Source: Thermaceae bacterium
GTDB taxonomy: Bacteria; Deinococcota; Deinococci; Deinococcales; Marinithermaceae
Direction of reading: 5' to 3'
Assembly (NCBI GenBank): GCA_015490435.1
Contig: WFXV01000038.1
Location: 1-14,569 of the forward strand
Length of the DNA: 14,569 nt
The translations under genes and the position numbers were made by a program. The stretch's first letter is position 1; the number at the start of each line of letters is the position of its first letter. Below are positions 1 through 6,901 of the stretch, piece after piece. The notes beneath the pieces were generated by a model. That model was not told where the DNA came from and made no database searches. It was given only the letters and a program-made list of their open reading frames with translations.

Positions 1-2307
1 CCCCCGGGGGTGGGCAAGCGGCTCGCGACCCAGGCCGTCCTCGAAAGGCGCGACCCCAACCGGGTGCTGCGGCTCCCGCCGCTTGCGCCCGGGGTCTCGA
101 TCCGGGGCTGGCTCCGGGGCTTTTTGGAGAGCGTACCCGAGCTAAAACAGCGGGTGCTGGGCCTCGACCTGCCCCCCGACGTGCGCCGGCGGATGGAGAT
201 CGCCCTCGGCTTTCGCCCCGGAAAGGTTTGCGAGGAGGGGGGTGTGGCCGCGGTCGGAGAGGCCCTAAGGCGTCTGGCCAAGGGACCCTGGGTCATCCTC
301 ATCGAGGGGCTCCACCGCGCGCCCCCGCTCTTGCTCCGCTTCCTCGAGCACTGGCACGGCGCCCTCGGCCCGGTGCTGGTCCTCGGCACCGCCCGCTCCG
401 GCCGCTTTCCCATCACCCTCGAGCTCAACCGGCTCCCCCCCGAGGAGGCCGAGCGCTGGCTGGCCGAGCGCTTCCCGGAAAGCGAACCCGAGGCCCGGCG
501 AAAGGCCGCGGAGCTGGCCGACGGCCTCCCCGGCCTGATGACCCAGCTCTTGCCCTGGCCCGAGGAGGAGCGGCTTCTCGCCGCCCTGCAGCCGCACTTC
601 GACGCCCTCGGCGAGGCCCGGGAGGCCCTTTTCCTGGCCTCGGTACTGGCCGAGCCCATCCCAGAGGCGCGCCTTGAGGCGGTGCTCGGACCCCGCGCCG
701 GGGCCGCGGCGGACCGCCTCCTCGAGGAAGGCTTCCTCCGGGCCACCCCGGAGGGCCTCGTCTTCCAAAGCCGCGCCTACCGCCGGGCCGCCGCCGCCTC
801 GGTGCCCCAGGCCAAGAAACAGGCCTGGCTCCGCGCCCTGGCCGAGGCGCTCCTTTCGGAGGGGAAGAGCGCGGAAGCGGTGCGCTGCTACACCGAGGCC
901 GGCCTCCGGGGGGCGGCGATCCGCGTGCTCCGGGCCCTCGCCCACGACCAGCCGGACGAAGAGGCGATAACCCTCTTGGAGCAGGCCCGGAGCATCGCCG
1001 CCACCCGCGAGCAGGCCGCCCCGGTGCTCCTCGACCTCGCCGCTCGCCTGGTCAAGAAGGATCCCCACCGCGCCCTCGAGCTCCTCCGGGAAGACCCGAG
1101 CCCCCGCGCCCAGAAGCTCCGGGGCGAAGCCCTCATCGAGCTCGGCCAGTTCCACGAGGCGGCGGTCGCGCTCTCGGCCTACCTCGTGAAACACCCCGAG
1201 GACCGCGGGGTCTGGCGGCGCTTCCTCGAGGTGGCGCCGGCCTCGGCCCTCCGGAACGTCGCCCCCCCCGACGACCCCGCGCTCCTCTTCGCCCTGGGCC
1301 GGCGCCTGGAGGCCGCCGAGGCCCTCCCCGAAGCCGCCCGCGCCTACGAGCGCGCGCTCCAGAGGACCGAAGGGGAAGAGGCCGCGCAAATCGCGCTGGC
1401 CCTCGCCGGCCTCGCCTGGCGGAACTTCCACCCCCGGGACGCCCGGGTCTACGCCAAGAAGGCCCTCCGCGAGACCCGGGACCCGGCCACCGCCACCCTG
1501 GCGCGGGCGATCCTGGGCTCGCTCGAGCTCGACGTCGGCAACCTGGCCGCCGCCGAGGCCGAGATCGGGAAGGCCCTAGAAGCCCTGGATGACCTCCCCT
1601 GCTCCGAAGCCTACGCCCGGGTCGCCGGCATCGAGCTCCGGCTGCTCGTCGAGACCGGCCGCATCGCGCAAGCCGCCGCCCGGGCCGCCCACCACCTGCG
1701 CCGCTGCGACCACCCCTGGATTGGGGCCATGGCCACCCTGATCGCGGCCCTAAGGGGCGAGGCCGAGACCGCCCTCTCCTGGGCCCAGGCCCTCTTGCCC
1801 CGGGCCGATAGCCCCCACACCGAGGGTTTCCTAAGGCTCGCGATCGGGGTCGCCCGCGCGAAGAACGGCGAGGACCCCCGCCCCGCCTACCGCTCGGTGC
1901 TCCGGCGCTCGGCCAAGGCGAAAAACCCCTACCTGCGCTTCCTCGCGCTCGCCGCCTTCGCCCTCTATTACCGCCCGCAGGAGCCGGAAAAGACCAAGGC
2001 GATCGCCGACCAGATGCTGCGGCAGACCTGGCGGCAGGGGTTCTTGCCCTTCCACCACCTGGCCCGGCTGCTCAAGGCCGAGGCCGCCCGCGCCGCCGGC
2101 CGGCGGGTGGCGCCGCTCCTCCGCTTCGAGAGTCCCTTCCCGGTGCTCGAGTACTGGCGGCGGAGCCTGCTGCTTTCCGAGGGGCGGGAGGTCGAGCCCA
2201 TCCCCGAGGAGCGCCTCCTCGGCTACGGTATCCTGGGGCGGCTCGCCCTCGCGAGCTGGAAGAGGGTATGGACCCGCGCGAAGAAATCCGAGCAAGGATC
2301 AGCCTGA
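1..2307 (+). CDS. AAA/STAND-like ATPase with C-terminal helical (TPR-like) repeats, 5' partial
   Basis: The frame is open to the left edge and reads PPGVGKR from base 1, the end of a Walker A (P-loop) motif. The GTG at base 10 is therefore very likely an internal valine, and the true start lies outside the window. 768 residues are visible. Residues about 96-105 (WVILIEGLH) are a Walker B-like strand of the AAA_16/MalT type (usually hhhhDDLH). Both motifs deviate: Arg follows the P-loop Lys where Thr/Ser is usual, and Glu-Gly replaces Asp-Asp. From about residue 280 to 560 the protein is Ala/Leu/Arg/Glu-rich helical repeats of TPR type (for example A-x-x-x-x-x-A-L). No C-terminal HTH is visible, so it is not an obvious LuxR/MalT regulator. 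Such proteins usually serve as scaffolds or signalling ATPases. The specific role is unknown. The stop lies 40 bases inside dnaG, so the two are co-transcribed. Confidence 0.75.
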   Translation, partial: PPGVGKRLATQAVLERRDPNRVLRLPPLAPGVSIRGWLRGFLESVPELKQRVLGLDLPPDVRRRMEIALGFRPGKVCEEGGVAAVGEALRRLAKGPWVILIEGLHRAPPLLLRFLEHWHGALGPVLVLGTARSGRFPITLELNRLPPEEAERWLAERFPESEPEARRKAAELADGLPGLMTQLLPWPEEERLLAALQPHFDALGEAREALFLASVLAEPIPEARLEAVLGPRAGAAADRLLEEGFLRATPEGLVFQSRAYRRAAAASVPQAKKQAWLRALAEALLSEGKSAEAVRCYTEAGLRGAAIRVLRALAHDQPDEEAITLLEQARSIAATREQAAPVLLDLAARLVKKDPHRALELLREDPSPRAQKLRGEALIELGQFHEAAVALSAYLVKHPEDRGVWRRFLEVAPASALRNVAPPDDPALLFALGRRLEAAEALPEAARAYERALQRTEGEEAAQIALALAGLAWRNFHPRDARVYAKKALRETRDPATATLARAILGSLELDVGNLAAAEAEIGKALEALDDLPCSEAYARVAGIELRLLVETGRIAQAAARAAHHLRRCDHPWIGAMATLIAALRGEAETALSWAQALLPRADSPHTEGFLRLAIGVARAKNGEDPRPAYRSVLRRSAKAKNPYLRFLALAAFALYYRPQEPEKTKAIADQMLRQTWRQGFLPFHHLARLLKAEAARAAGRRVAPLLRFESPFPVLEYWRRSLLLSEGREVEPIPEERLLGYGILGRLALASWKRVWTRAKKSEQGSA

Positions 2308-4019
2308 AGGAGCTGGTGGGGCGCTACGTCGAGCTCAAGCCCGCCGGTCGCGGCCGCTACAAGGGGCTTTGCCCCTTCCACAAGGAGAAGACCCCCTCCT
2401 TCTACGTGGACGAGGAGAAGGGGCTCTTTTACTGCTTCGGCTGCAAGGCCGGGGGAGACGTCTTCACCTTCCTGGAAAGGATCGAGAGGCTCTCCTTCGC
2501 CGAGGCCCTCGAGCGGCTCGCCGCCGAGGCCGGGGTCGAGCTCCCCGAGCGCCCCCGGGAGAAAAAGGACAAGGACCTCTACCAGATCAACGCTCTGGCG
2601 CTCTCGTTCTTCCGCCGCGAGCTCGGCGAGAAGGCCCGGCGCTACCTCGAGGGCCGGGGGATCAAGCCCACCTACGTCGAGGCCTTCCAGCTCGGCTACG
2701 CCCCGCCCGGCTGGGACCGGCTGACCCAGTACCTGGCGAAAGAGGGGGTTCCCCTCGAAAAGGCAGTGGCCGCCGGGGTGCTCGCGGAAAAGGAGGGGCG
2801 GATCTACGACCGCTTCCGGGATCGGCTGGTGGTCCCGATCCTGGATGCGAGCGGTCGGGTGGTCGCCTTCTCCGGCCGCACCCTCGACCCCGAGGGCCAG
2901 CCCAAGTACTTAAACAGCCCCGAGTCCCCGATCTTCAAAAAGCGCGAGCTCCTCTTCGGCCTGCCTCAGGCGCGGGAGGCGATCCGGGAGAAGAAGCGGG
3001 CGATCGTGGTCGAGGGGCTCTTCGACGTGATCGCGCTGCATCAGATGGGCTACCGGGAGGCGGTGGCGGTGCTCGGCTCCGCCTTCACCCCGGAGCAGGC
3101 CCTCCTCCTAAAGCGGCTCGGCGTGGTGGACCTCTACCTCGCCTTCGACGCCGACGAGGCCGGGCGCAAGGCCACCCTGGCCGGGCTCGACCTCGACGTG
3201 GTGCGGAGCTTTCACGTCCGGGCCGCCCTGCTCCCCGAGGGGCTTGACCCCGGCGACCTCTTGCTCCGGGAGGACGGCCGGCGGCTCTTTGAGGAGGCGC
3301 TCGAAAACGCGCTTTCGGAGGTGGCGTTTCGCTTCGAGGAGGCGGCCCGGGGGGTGGACCTGAGGACCCCCGAGGGAAAGCGTCGGGTGCTCGAGGCGCT
3401 GCTCCCCCGCCTTTTGGACGCCGAGCCCTTCGACCCGGTGGCCGAGGCGCTAAAGGCGCTCATCATCGAGAAGCTGGGGCTCCTCCCGGAAGCGCTCGAG
3501 GAGCTGATCGCCCGCCGCCGGCGGAAGAAGGGCCGAACGGAGCTCACCACCGCCGACGTCGCCGGCGCAAGCCCGCGCAAAAGCGCCGACCGGGTGCTGC
3601 TCCTCGAGCTCGACGTCGTCGCCCTTTTGCTCTCCCTGCCGCCCGAGTCCCTCCGCTACTGGGCGCGTTTCGTCGAGGAGCAGGTGGACCCCCCGGAGAA
3701 GAGCTTCCTCGCGGAGTTCTTCGCCCTAGCCCAGGAAGCCCTTTTCGACCCCCGGCGGATCCGCCAGCGGCTCATGGAGCGGGAGGAGGGCGGGATCCTC
3801 TTCGAGCGGCTCCTCCTGGCGGCGCCGCCGGAGCCGGGGGAGCTCGAGCGCACGCTGAACAAGGCCCTCGCCCGCCTGCGCGAGGGGTATTTCCGCGCCC
3901 GCCTCGCCGAGCTCAAGGCCCGCCTGGCGGAGGGGGTGAGCGCAGAACTCCTCAGGGAGATCCAGGAACTCCAGCAGAGGATCGAGGCCGAGCGCCGCCG
4001 CTACCGCGCCGAGCTCTAG
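2268..4019 (+). CDS. dnaG: DNA primase DnaG
   Basis: DnaG makes the RNA primers for lagging-strand replication and works with the replicative helicase at the fork. The 583-residue length is normal. The N-terminal CHC2 zinc-binding domain shows Cys35, His38, Cys56 and Cys59 (CPFHKEKTPSF...YCFGC). The central TOPRIM polymerase domain carries Glu249 in VEGLFDV and Asp294/Asp296 in AFDADEAGR. These match the metal-binding acidic residues of E. coli DnaG (E265, D309, D311) with almost the same spacing. The last 150 or so residues are helical, as expected for the helicase-interaction domain, though that part is poorly conserved. The ATG at 2268 follows AGAGGG and gives the normal N-terminus (DPREEIRARISLKELVGRYVELK). 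It starts within the preceding gene. rpoD, a common dnaG neighbour, is not downstream: dnaG instead runs tail-to-tail into queA with a 4-base overlap. Confidence 0.97.
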   Translation: MDPREEIRARISLKELVGRYVELKPAGRGRYKGLCPFHKEKTPSFYVDEEKGLFYCFGCKAGGDVFTFLERIERLSFAEALERLAAEAGVELPERPREKKDKDLYQINALALSFFRRELGEKARRYLEGRGIKPTYVEAFQLGYAPPGWDRLTQYLAKEGVPLEKAVAAGVLAEKEGRIYDRFRDRLVVPILDASGRVVAFSGRTLDPEGQPKYLNSPESPIFKKRELLFGLPQAREAIREKKRAIVVEGLFDVIALHQMGYREAVAVLGSAFTPEQALLLKRLGVVDLYLAFDADEAGRKATLAGLDLDVVRSFHVRAALLPEGLDPGDLLLREDGRRLFEEALENALSEVAFRFEEAARGVDLRTPEGKRRVLEALLPRLLDAEPFDPVAEALKALIIEKLGLLPEALEELIARRRRKKGRTELTTADVAGASPRKSADRVLLLELDVVALLLSLPPESLRYWARFVEEQVDPPEKSFLAEFFALAQEALFDPRRIRQRLMEREEGGILFERLLLAAPPEPGELERTLNKALARLREGYFRARLAELKARLAEGVSAELLREIQELQQRIEAERRRYRAEL

Positions 4020-5014
4020 TCGATGAACATCGCGTCGCCCAGGGAGTAAAAGCGGTAGCCCCGATCCAGCGCCTCGCGGTAGGCGGCCATGGTGCGCTCG
4101 TACCCCGCGAAGGCGGCGACCAGCATCAAGAGCGTCGAGCGAGGCAGGTGGAAGTTGGTAAGAAGCGCCCCGACGACGGAAAAGCGATACCCCGGCCGGA
4201 TGAAGAGCCGGGTCCGCCCCTCGCCGGGCCGAATCCCGCCCCCGTCGCACGCCGACTCGAGGGCCCGCACCACCGTCGTACCCACCGCCACCACCCGCCG
4301 GCCCTCGGCGAGGGCGTCGCTCACCGCCACTGCGGTCTCCTCGGGGATAGAGTAGACCTCCTCGTGCATCCGGTGGTCCTCGATCCGGCCCTTTACCGGG
4401 CGGAAGGTGCCGGGGCCGACGTGGAGCTCGAGGTAGTGGACCAAAACGCCCTTTTGCCGGATCCGCTCGAGAAGCGCCTCGGTGAAGTGGAGCCCGGCGG
4501 TGGGCGCCGCCACCGAGCCCGGGGTCTTCGCGAAGATCGTCTGGTAGCGCTCGAAGGGCACCTCCGCGCGGATGTAAGGGGGAAGCGGCGCCCGCCCGGC
4601 CCGTTCCATCAGGGTCCAGGGGTCGGTGAAGAAGCGAAGCCGCCGGAGCCCTTCCTCGGCAAGCCCCACCACCTCGGCCTCGCCCCCCGGGAAAAGAAGC
4701 CGGGTCCCGGGCGGGGCCTTGCGCGCCGGCCGGAGGAGCGCAAGCCAAACCCCGGGCGCCTCCTCCCGCACCAAAAGCACCTCGATCCGGGCACCGGTGG
4801 CCTTCTTGGCGAAGAGCCGGGCCGGGATGACCCGGCTTCGGTTCAAGACCAGGACGTCCCCCGCCCGGAGGTATTCCGGCAGGTCCCGCACCCGGCGGTG
4901 CTCGAAGGGCCGGCCGTCGCGGTGGACGACCAGCATCCGGGCGGCGTCCCGGGGCTCGGCGCCCTTTTGGGCGATCCGGTCCTCGGGCAGCTCGTAATCG
5001 AAATTCTCCAACAT
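4016..5014 (-). CDS. queA: S-adenosylmethionine:tRNA ribosyltransferase-isomerase QueA
   Basis: QueA transfers and isomerises the ribosyl group of S-adenosylmethionine onto preQ1 at the wobble base of GUN-anticodon tRNAs, forming epoxyqueuosine in the queuosine pathway (cytoplasm). At 332 residues it has the usual length. Family signatures in order: FDYELPEDRIAQ (N-terminus), AAPTAGLHF (residues 169-177), HVGPGTFRPV, DHRMHEEVYSIP, AVGTTVVRALES, LLTNFHLPRSTLLMLV and the C-terminal FYSLGDAMFI. The ATG at 5014 is chosen because homologues begin a few residues before FDYELP. The frame stays open to about 5224, but that extension lies in AT-rich DNA and does not look like QueA. No Shine-Dalgarno sequence is seen before the ATG, and the upstream region is foreign-looking, so the native 5' region may have been displaced. 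The stop codon shares CTAG with dnaG's stop. Confidence 0.96.
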   Translation of the reverse strand: MLENFDYELPEDRIAQKGAEPRDAARMLVVHRDGRPFEHRRVRDLPEYLRAGDVLVLNRSRVIPARLFAKKATGARIEVLLVREEAPGVWLALLRPARKAPPGTRLLFPGGEAEVVGLAEEGLRRLRFFTDPWTLMERAGRAPLPPYIRAEVPFERYQTIFAKTPGSVAAPTAGLHFTEALLERIRQKGVLVHYLELHVGPGTFRPVKGRIEDHRMHEEVYSIPEETAVAVSDALAEGRRVVAVGTTVVRALESACDGGGIRPGEGRTRLFIRPGYRFSVVGALLTNFHLPRSTLLMLVAAFAGYERTMAAYREALDRGYRFYSLGDAMFID

Positions 5015-5063
5015 GTGGCCGATACACTCGGTGCTCACGACATGATGTACGTGCATGTTAATG

Positions 5064-5092
5064 TATCTACTATGCAGACACGTAGATGTAAA
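5064..5092 (-). promoter_or_regulatory. candidate promoter for queA inside the AT-rich island
   Basis: On the minus strand TTTACA (5087-5092) is followed after 17 bases by TAGATA (5064-5069), placing transcription about 45 bases before the queA ATG. The -35 matches the consensus at five of six positions, the -10 at only three. Such matches are frequent by chance in AT-rich DNA, so this is a weak call. It is noted because queA has no GC-rich native upstream region left and nothing upstream on its strand except the tRNA cluster. Confidence 0.25.
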
Positions 5093-5740
5093 TATTGCGG
5101 CATATCTCAGATACATCTGGATGCAAATGGTGTTTGTTACACCTGCGCCATCAAAATCTACCCAGACATGGAAAATCGAGTTGTAACAATCAACAACACT
5201 ACTGAAAAGATATATACAGCCCAAAACCCCGCCAGTGTAGCCAAGCTACGTGACGAGGCTATTAGGCAGCTTGAGTACTTGCAAGATGAATATGAATCCA
5301 AGGGCATCAAGGTATTGACCACTAGCATTTCGTTTGCTCGGAAAAAAATTACCGAAGTGGCAAACAAACGGGTTCTACACTTGCTCACAGAGAAACTCAA
5401 TATTATGAAGAGGAAAACAAGACTTACAAACGAACCAAATCGAAGAGTGAAATTATACAAGGACATGTTAGAAACCGTTATACATTACGGGTCCTTCATC
5501 ACAAATCCCAAGCTTATCCAACAGCTCAGAAAAGAGCTGCTGGAAGTACTATTGACATCCAAAATCCGAGAAATGATTCAACGAGCCGAAAAGCATAAAT
5601 TTTTAGGCAACCATGCGCGTGCGAAATCAATCTATCTTGAAGCAATATACGAAATCGAAAATAGCCCGGTTTCCCCGGAGACTAAACGTGCTCTGCTGAA
5701 AAAGGTTGCTAAAAGGCAAGAAATTAATGGCAAAGAATAA
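5072..5740 (+). CDS. unrecognised zinc-ribbon protein, horizontally acquired
   Basis: 222 residues from ATG 5072. In-frame ATGs at 5042 and 5045 would add 10 or 9 residues, and none of the three has a visible Shine-Dalgarno. 5072 is preferred because it starts just before the zinc ribbon. The N-terminus has two CxxC pairs, C6-K-Y-C9 and C22-Y-T-C25, as in a rubredoxin-like knuckle that binds one zinc ion. The rest is lysine/glutamate-rich and predicted helical, with a TPR/MIT-like C-terminal stretch (RAEKHKFLGNHARAKSIYLEAIYEIE). There is no signal peptide or membrane segment. 7 of 17 arginine codons are AGA/AGG, and AAA, ATA and TTA are common, unlike the neighbours. The intact frame and ordered cysteines argue for a real protein. 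Composition suggests a donor such as a Firmicute, phage or plasmid. I do not recognise the family and assign no function. Confidence 0.7.
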   Translation: MQTRRCKYCGISQIHLDANGVCYTCAIKIYPDMENRVVTINNTTEKIYTAQNPASVAKLRDEAIRQLEYLQDEYESKGIKVLTTSISFARKKITEVANKRVLHLLTEKLNIMKRKTRLTNEPNRRVKLYKDMLETVIHYGSFITNPKLIQQLRKELLEVLLTSKIREMIQRAEKHKFLGNHARAKSIYLEAIYEIENSPVSPETKRALLKKVAKRQEINGKE

Positions 5741-5743
5741 AAA

Positions 5744-5819
5744 TGGCGCGCCCGGGAGGATTCGAACCCCCGACCTACCGCTTAGAAGGCGGCTGCTCTA
5801 TCCGCTGAGCTACGGGCGC
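5744..5819 (-). tRNA. tRNA-Arg(TCT)
   Basis: 76 nt with encoded CCA. The acceptor GCGCCCG pairs with CGGGCGC, discriminator G. The D-arm is GCTC/GAGC. The anticodon loop CTTCTAA gives TCT, which reads AGA/AGG arginine codons. The T-loop is TTCGAAT. It is the last gene of the three-tRNA cluster. Immediately after CCA the minus strand reads TTTTTATTC, a T-run formed by the end of the AT-rich gene that may help end transcription. Confidence 0.97.
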
Positions 5820-5824
5820 AAGCA

Positions 5825-5900
5825 TGGAGCGGGAGACGGGACTCGAACCCGCGACCCTCGGCTTGGAAGGCCGATGCTCTACCAACTGAGCTACTCCCGC
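5825..5900 (-). tRNA. tRNA-Gly(TCC)
   Basis: 76 nt with encoded CCA. The acceptor GCGGGAG pairs with CTCCCGC, discriminator T. The anticodon loop CTTCCAA gives TCC, which reads GGA/GGG glycine codons. The T-loop is TTCGAGT. It lies 1 base after tRNA-Pro and 5 bases before tRNA-Arg, so all three must be processed from one transcript. Confidence 0.97.
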
Positions 5901-5901
5901 G

Positions 5902-5978
5902 TGGTCGGGGCGGCAGGATTTGAACCTGCGACATCCTGCCCCCAAAGCAGGCGCGCTGCCGGACTGCGCTACGCCCCG
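5902..5978 (-). tRNA. tRNA-Pro(TGG)
   Basis: 77 nt with encoded CCA. The acceptor CGGGGCG pairs with CGCCCCG, discriminator A, and the first base is C as is usual for bacterial tRNA-Pro. The anticodon stem CCTGC/GCAGG encloses TTTGGGG, giving TGG. The T-loop is TTCAAAT. It is the first gene of the cluster, about 43 bases from the -10 of the predicted promoter. Confidence 0.97.
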
Positions 5979-6021
5979 ATCGGGCGGGAAGCCGGAGATG
6001 GGGGTATCCGACTCCCAGATC

Positions 6022-6050
6022 AAGGTAGCACGGGGCCCCGTCCGGGTCAA
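6022..6050 (-). promoter_or_regulatory. promoter of the tRNA Pro-Gly-Arg cluster
   Basis: On the minus strand TTGACC (6045-6050) and TACCTT (6022-6027) are separated by exactly 17 bases, a good sigma-70/SigA-type match. They lie directly upstream of tRNA-Pro and 17 bases or so after the livF stop. The predicted start near 6015 gives a leader of about 37 nt. The spacer contains the perfect 12-base palindrome ACGGGGCCCCGT (6030-6041). No terminator separates livF from this promoter, so some read-through from the liv operon is possible. Confidence 0.7.
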
Positions 6051-6066
6051 CGAAGCCCGTCCCCGG

Positions 6067-6897
6067 CTACATAAACCGCTTGCGGCGCTTGTAGGCCTTG
6101 ACCTCCTTGAAGGACTTGCGGCCGCCGGTCTTCGCCACCCCGAGGTAGAACTCCCGCACGTCGGGGTTTTGCTCGAGGTAGTCGGCGTCGCCCTCTAGCA
6201 CGATCCGCCCCTGCTCCATGATGTAGCCGTAGTCGGCGGCGGAGAGGGCGATCCGGGCGTTTTGCTCCACCACCAAGACGGTGACCCCCTCCTCGGCGTT
6301 GATCTGGCGGACGATCTCGAAGATCTCCCGCACCAAAAGGGGGGCGAGCCCGAGCGAGGGCTCGTCCAAAAGCAGGAGCTTGGGGCGGGCCATCAGCGCC
6401 CGGCCGATCGCGAGCATCTGCTGCTCGCCGCCCGAGGTGTAGCCCGCGAGCTTGTGCCTGAGCTCATAAAGCCTCGGGAAATAGTGGTAGATGCGCTCGA
6501 GGTCCTCCCGCGCCGTCCGCCCGTAGTGGATGTAGGAGCCGACCTTGAGGTTTTCCTCCACCGTCAGGTGCTTGAAGACGTGGCGCCCCTCGGGCACCTG
6601 CACGATCCCCAGGCGGACGATCTCCTCGGGCCCCTTGTTGGCGAGATTCGTCCCCTCGTAGACGATCCGCCCGTCGGTCACCTTGCCGTACTCGGGCTTC
6701 AAAAGCCCCGAGATCGCCCGGAGGGTGGTGGTCTTCCCCGCCCCGTTCGGGCCGAGGAGCGCGGTGATCCTCTCCTTCGGGACTTTGAGCGAAACCCCCC
6801 GGAGCACCTGGATGACGTCGTGGTAGACGACCTCGATGTTGTTGACCTCGAGCTCAATGGGCCCAAGGTCCTCAGGCCGAGCCGGACGTTCCCGCAT
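6067..6897 (-). CDS. livF: branched-chain amino acid-type ABC transporter ATPase LivF
   Basis: One of the two cytoplasmic ATPases that power a HAAT/LIV importer. The 276 residues include Walker A GPNGAGKTT (49-57), Q-loop Gln100, signature TSGGEQQ (154-160, usually LSGGEQQ), and Walker B LLLLDEP (174-180). VVEQN stands in the usual H-loop position, a LivF hallmark. Compared with many LivF proteins (about 235 residues) it has a charged N-terminal extension of about 13 residues and a basic tail ending KAYKRRKRFM. The ATG at 6897 has GGGGGTGG upstream as a ribosome site. It is the last gene of the operon, separated from the binding-protein gene by a strong terminator-like hairpin, so it is probably expressed by partial read-through. 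Confidence 0.93.
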   Translation of the reverse strand: MRERPARPEDLGPIELEVNNIEVVYHDVIQVLRGVSLKVPKERITALLGPNGAGKTTTLRAISGLLKPEYGKVTDGRIVYEGTNLANKGPEEIVRLGIVQVPEGRHVFKHLTVEENLKVGSYIHYGRTAREDLERIYHYFPRLYELRHKLAGYTSGGEQQMLAIGRALMARPKLLLLDEPSLGLAPLLVREIFEIVRQINAEEGVTVLVVEQNARIALSAADYGYIMEQGRIVLEGDADYLEQNPDVREFYLGVAKTGGRKSFKEVKAYKRRKRFM

Positions 6898-6901
6898 GCC
6901 A

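Larger units (their letters stand above)
5015..5743. other. AT-rich, foreign-looking island between queA and tRNA-Arg
   Basis: Base composition drops sharply, to roughly 40% GC by eye against about 70% on both sides, and codon choice changes (AAA, ATA, TTA, AGA). The left transition falls within about 40 bases of the queA start codon. The right one is at the stop of the single island gene, 3 bases from the tRNA-Arg CCA. No integrase, transposase, terminal inverted repeat or duplicated tRNA 3' end is visible at the left edge. It is best read as horizontally acquired DNA now reduced to one gene. The mechanism of entry cannot be seen. Confidence 0.75.

Noticed and set aside
4148..5041. Upstream extension of the zinc-ribbon frame antisense to queA.
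   Set aside because: The translation has low-complexity shadow character and conflicts with a clearly functional queA. The composition shift marks the real gene start near 5042-5072.
5015..5224. N-terminal extension of queA by 70 residues.
   Set aside because: The extra part lies in AT-rich foreign DNA antisense to the zinc-ribbon gene, and QueA homologues begin near FDYELP.
5522..5539. Perfect 6-bp inverted repeat CAGCTC-AGAAAA-GAGCTG within the zinc-ribbon gene.
   Set aside because: It lies in coding sequence for a helical stretch, with no T-tract or partner element. Probably chance.
5000..5760. Integrative element with attachment-site repeats at the tRNA-Arg end.
   Set aside because: No copy of the tRNA 3' end is found near 5000-5040 and there is no integrase, so tRNA-targeted integration is not shown.
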